Shown here: positions 40,816-42,557 of the stretch, piece after piece
Position numbering within the stretch: position 1 is the stretch's first letter
How the letters are laid out: every line of letters begins with the position of its first letter
Assembly: GCA_018817585.1 (NCBI GenBank)
Contig: JAHITE010000020.1
Coordinates: 1-42,557, forward strand
From: Candidatus Omnitrophota bacterium
GTDB taxonomy: Bacteria > Omnitrophota > Gorgyraeia > B26-G9
DNA length: 42,557 nt
Direction of reading: 5' to 3'
Notes under the pieces: generated by a model
Seen by the model: the letters and a program-made list of their open reading frames with translations, nothing else
What the model was told of the DNA's origin: nothing
The model's database searches: none
Translations under genes and position numbers: made by a program

Positions 40816-42411
40816 ATGAAAAAGAAGAAGGCCAATAGATTTTTCCCGCGCATCTTTATGCTGATATTGATGTGTTTCTTTGCGGCGTGCGGGTGCCTGT
40901 TTGCCGGCGGAGCGGATACCCTTGCTCCGGTGTTGTTTTTGGATAAAGCTGATTTGCGCGGCTGTTTTACTGCCGGTGTAGATAAATTTGCGCGTCAGCT
41001 TGAGAATGAAAATCAAAGGCAGGTTGCAAGCATGTTAGAAAAAGATGGGGATCTTAATGCAATAAAAAATGTCATGAGATTAATTACTGACTATCGTAAG
41101 CAGGAAGATTCCGCATTAGGCCGGGAGCAGGCAGGGCTAATGATCGGGCATTTTACGGAAATTTTGGAATCTTTGCGCTTTAGAATAGATAGCGGCCGCT
41201 TAGAAAAAATTTATCTGGAACTTTTAGATGATGCTGATCCTCAAATAAGGCGGGCAAGTATTTCGCAGCTTTCGGCGGTTGCCGGGAATAAATCGATTAA
41301 GCGGGCAATGATATTGTTAATGTCCGAAGATGCTTTTATGGTTAAGAGTGCTTTAGGCATACTGAAAGAACATCGAATAACTGAAGCTGTCAGCGATATC
41401 GTGCCTTTGTGTGGGCATCCTGATGAAACGGTAGCGGAAGAAGCGATGAGCATTATTAAAGATTTTAATCCCGGGATTGAAACCTTGGAGAGCGCTTTTG
41501 TTTTGGCTTTAACGCATCCTTTAGATAGTGTGTCGGATAAAGCGGTGAGTTTATTCAGCGAGGATATTCTGGGGAACGAATACCGTGACCCGTATAGGCT
41601 GCTTAATAATAGCAGTGCATTAGTCCGGGCAAAGTTGGCGCAAATTTTAATAGATAAATTCGATTCTTTTTCAGACGTGCGGCAGCGCGAAATCGGAATA
41701 AATTTACTGAGCGTGTTTAAAACTTATTCGCATGAATATTTTCCAGCAGTTAAAAAGCTTTATGATGATAAGTTTTTTTCAAACCAGGCTTATCTATCGG
41801 CGATGATGTGTTGGGTGCTTAAAATGGGAAAAGATTATGACTCGATGAGCCAGGATTACCGGCTTGCGCTGGAAGAATTTAACCGCGTAAAAGCGCGGCT
41901 TCGCGAGGAGAGACGGATGTTTGCCCTAAAACAGACCCTCGTCGGAGTCGAAGATGCGGGATTAAGGGGAAGATGGACGCTGCCGGATGTCCTGCTTAAA
42001 AGCGATGAATTTTTTAATGTGGGTACTCTGTATGATTTATTATGCTTGCTTGAATTCAAAGAACATATTTCAATTCGAAAATTGGGCAATGAAGTAAGGG
42101 TCTTTTCCCAGGAATTTTATCCGGACGCGCCGTTTAAGAACTTAGGGAAAAAGGCGCATGAAATGTTGAAGTCTCAAGAATTGTTGGTAACGCTAAGACA
42201 GCAGGATGAAGAAACAGAGTGGGGATATGCTGATCTGGGCAAGGTAGTGCCTTTCGGCGCGCAGCTTGTTTTTAATATTAATACAAAGAGAAACTATTCA
42301 ATAACCTTGCAAACAGAATCCGGAAAGCAGATTCCTTTGCAAATTTTTTTCTGCAAAAAATCCCCTGTATTGGATAACCCGCGGCATCGGTTTGTGGAAA
42401 CGGCGATTTAA
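40816..42411 (+). CDS. 531-aa exported HEAT-repeat protein with L-A-P and -VETAI signatures
   Basis: I chose ATG 40816, 11 bases after AGGAG; the ATG at 40807 is too close to that site. The N-terminus has a basic start (MKKKKANRFFPRIF), a hydrophobic core (MLILMCFFAACGCLFAGG; the cysteines could make a lipobox but fit poorly), and the signature DTLAPVLFLDKADLRGCF at 34-51. Residues about 135-330 are HEAT-like helical pairs (DADPQIRRASISQLSAVAG, KSALGILKEHRITEAVSDIV, DETVAEEAMSIIKDF). The remaining 200 residues include a winged-helix-like stretch (LYDLLCLLEFKEHISIRKLG) and a beta-rich end. The last residues are RFVETAI. The 186 bases between the 39368 gene and this gene hold only the remnant tag and no clear promoter. 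Confidence 0.82.
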   Translation: MKKKKANRFFPRIFMLILMCFFAACGCLFAGGADTLAPVLFLDKADLRGCFTAGVDKFARQLENENQRQVASMLEKDGDLNAIKNVMRLITDYRKQEDSALGREQAGLMIGHFTEILESLRFRIDSGRLEKIYLELLDDADPQIRRASISQLSAVAGNKSIKRAMILLMSEDAFMVKSALGILKEHRITEAVSDIVPLCGHPDETVAEEAMSIIKDFNPGIETLESAFVLALTHPLDSVSDKAVSLFSEDILGNEYRDPYRLLNNSSALVRAKLAQILIDKFDSFSDVRQREIGINLLSVFKTYSHEYFPAVKKLYDDKFFSNQAYLSAMMCWVLKMGKDYDSMSQDYRLALEEFNRVKARLREERRMFALKQTLVGVEDAGLRGRWTLPDVLLKSDEFFNVGTLYDLLCLLEFKEHISIRKLGNEVRVFSQEFYPDAPFKNLGKKAHEMLKSQELLVTLRQQDEETEWGYADLGKVVPFGAQLVFNINTKRNYSITLQTESGKQIPLQIFFCKKSPVLDNPRHRFVETAI

Positions 42412-42557
42412 AATAGTTTCACGGAGACAAATAACCGATCTATTTAATTGGTATCCAGGGAAGAAAGGAAAATTAAGAAGCTTTTTTATGCCCAGAGCAG
42501 TAATGATATATATTATGAAAAAAGCTTTTAATGTAATTAATACTTGATTGAAGAAGG
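42412..42557. other. Right edge, no gene recognised
   Basis: The last 146 bases are AT-rich. They contain an imperfect inverted repeat (AAGCTTTTTTAT near 42478-42489 and ATGAAAAAAGCTT near 42518-42530) but no ORF that I can support before the window ends. Confidence 0.5.

Noticed and set aside
42478..42530. Inverted repeat at the right edge as a terminator
   Set aside because: The arms are AT-rich, about 28 bases apart and imperfect; there is no GC-rich stem.
1..42557. CRISPR arrays, tRNA or rRNA genes, transposases
   Set aside because: Reading both strands I found no regularly spaced repeats, no tRNA-like TTCGANNC arms in proper context, and no transposase or integrase motifs.

Overview
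The window looks like a chromosome segment of an uncultured, Gram-negative-type bacterium, most likely of the Omnitrophota (OP3) type. This rests on very large secreted proteins of unknown function, a PEP-CTERM protein, a type IV pilus-like cluster, and a moderate-to-low GC content with AT-rich spacers. The assignment is an inference from gene style; there is no rRNA gene here to anchor it.

Layout. 1-507: 3' end of a gene whose product ends in -QSI. 508-3579: small-gene region with a PEP-CTERM surface protein, a 72-aa Cys-rich protein, a zinc-ribbon protein, a cupin and an exported thioredoxin-like protein. 3661-4940: a CBS-domain remnant, a 55-aa protein, and a fluoride channel (CrcB/FluC) with a DUF190 partner. 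5122-7817: a two-TM protein, an HPP-family membrane protein, and a MEMO1-AMMECR1 fusion whose lipoprotein-type leader is separated from its ATG by a 9-G tract. 7986-17301: a divergent type IV pilus/type II secretion-like cluster. Two PilT-type ATPases and three prepilin-like proteins lie on the minus strand; a FimT/GspH-like pilin, a PilM-PilN fusion, PilO and a PilP-like protein lie on the plus strand. They are driven from two back-to-back sigma70-type promoters. 17398-21745: three polysaccharide genes (GT4 glycosyltransferase, MraY/WecA-type transferase, O-antigen ligase/polymerase with TPR).

22179-42411 is the unusual part. It holds a run of mostly very large exported proteins (531, 700, 862, 1410 and 1649 aa, plus smaller ones). 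Seven loci share an N-terminal signature: a signal peptide (where intact), then L-[A/S]-P about 24-50 residues in. They also share a C-terminal signature, a last residue Ile in the context h-x-[QSTN]-[AS]-I (VESAI, VETAI, VEQAI, IEQAI, IAQSI, LFNSI). The truncated gene at the left edge ends the same way (IFQSI). Bodies between the two signatures differ: helical repeats, a pyruvate-phosphate-dikinase-like ATP-grasp plus phosphohistidine module, a SAM methyltransferase, and HEAT-like arrays. I read this as a candidate two-ended export/sorting signature shared by unrelated cargo domains. Two members are damaged by frameshifts, and in one the terminal EQAI codons survive downstream of the premature stop. 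Several members, plus the neighbouring dockerin-like protein, share a TATACT-TT promoter type. A PEP-CTERM protein and a dockerin-like C-terminus occur in the same window, so up to three C-terminal sorting or attachment modes may coexist. No tRNA, rRNA, CRISPR array or transposase was recognised.
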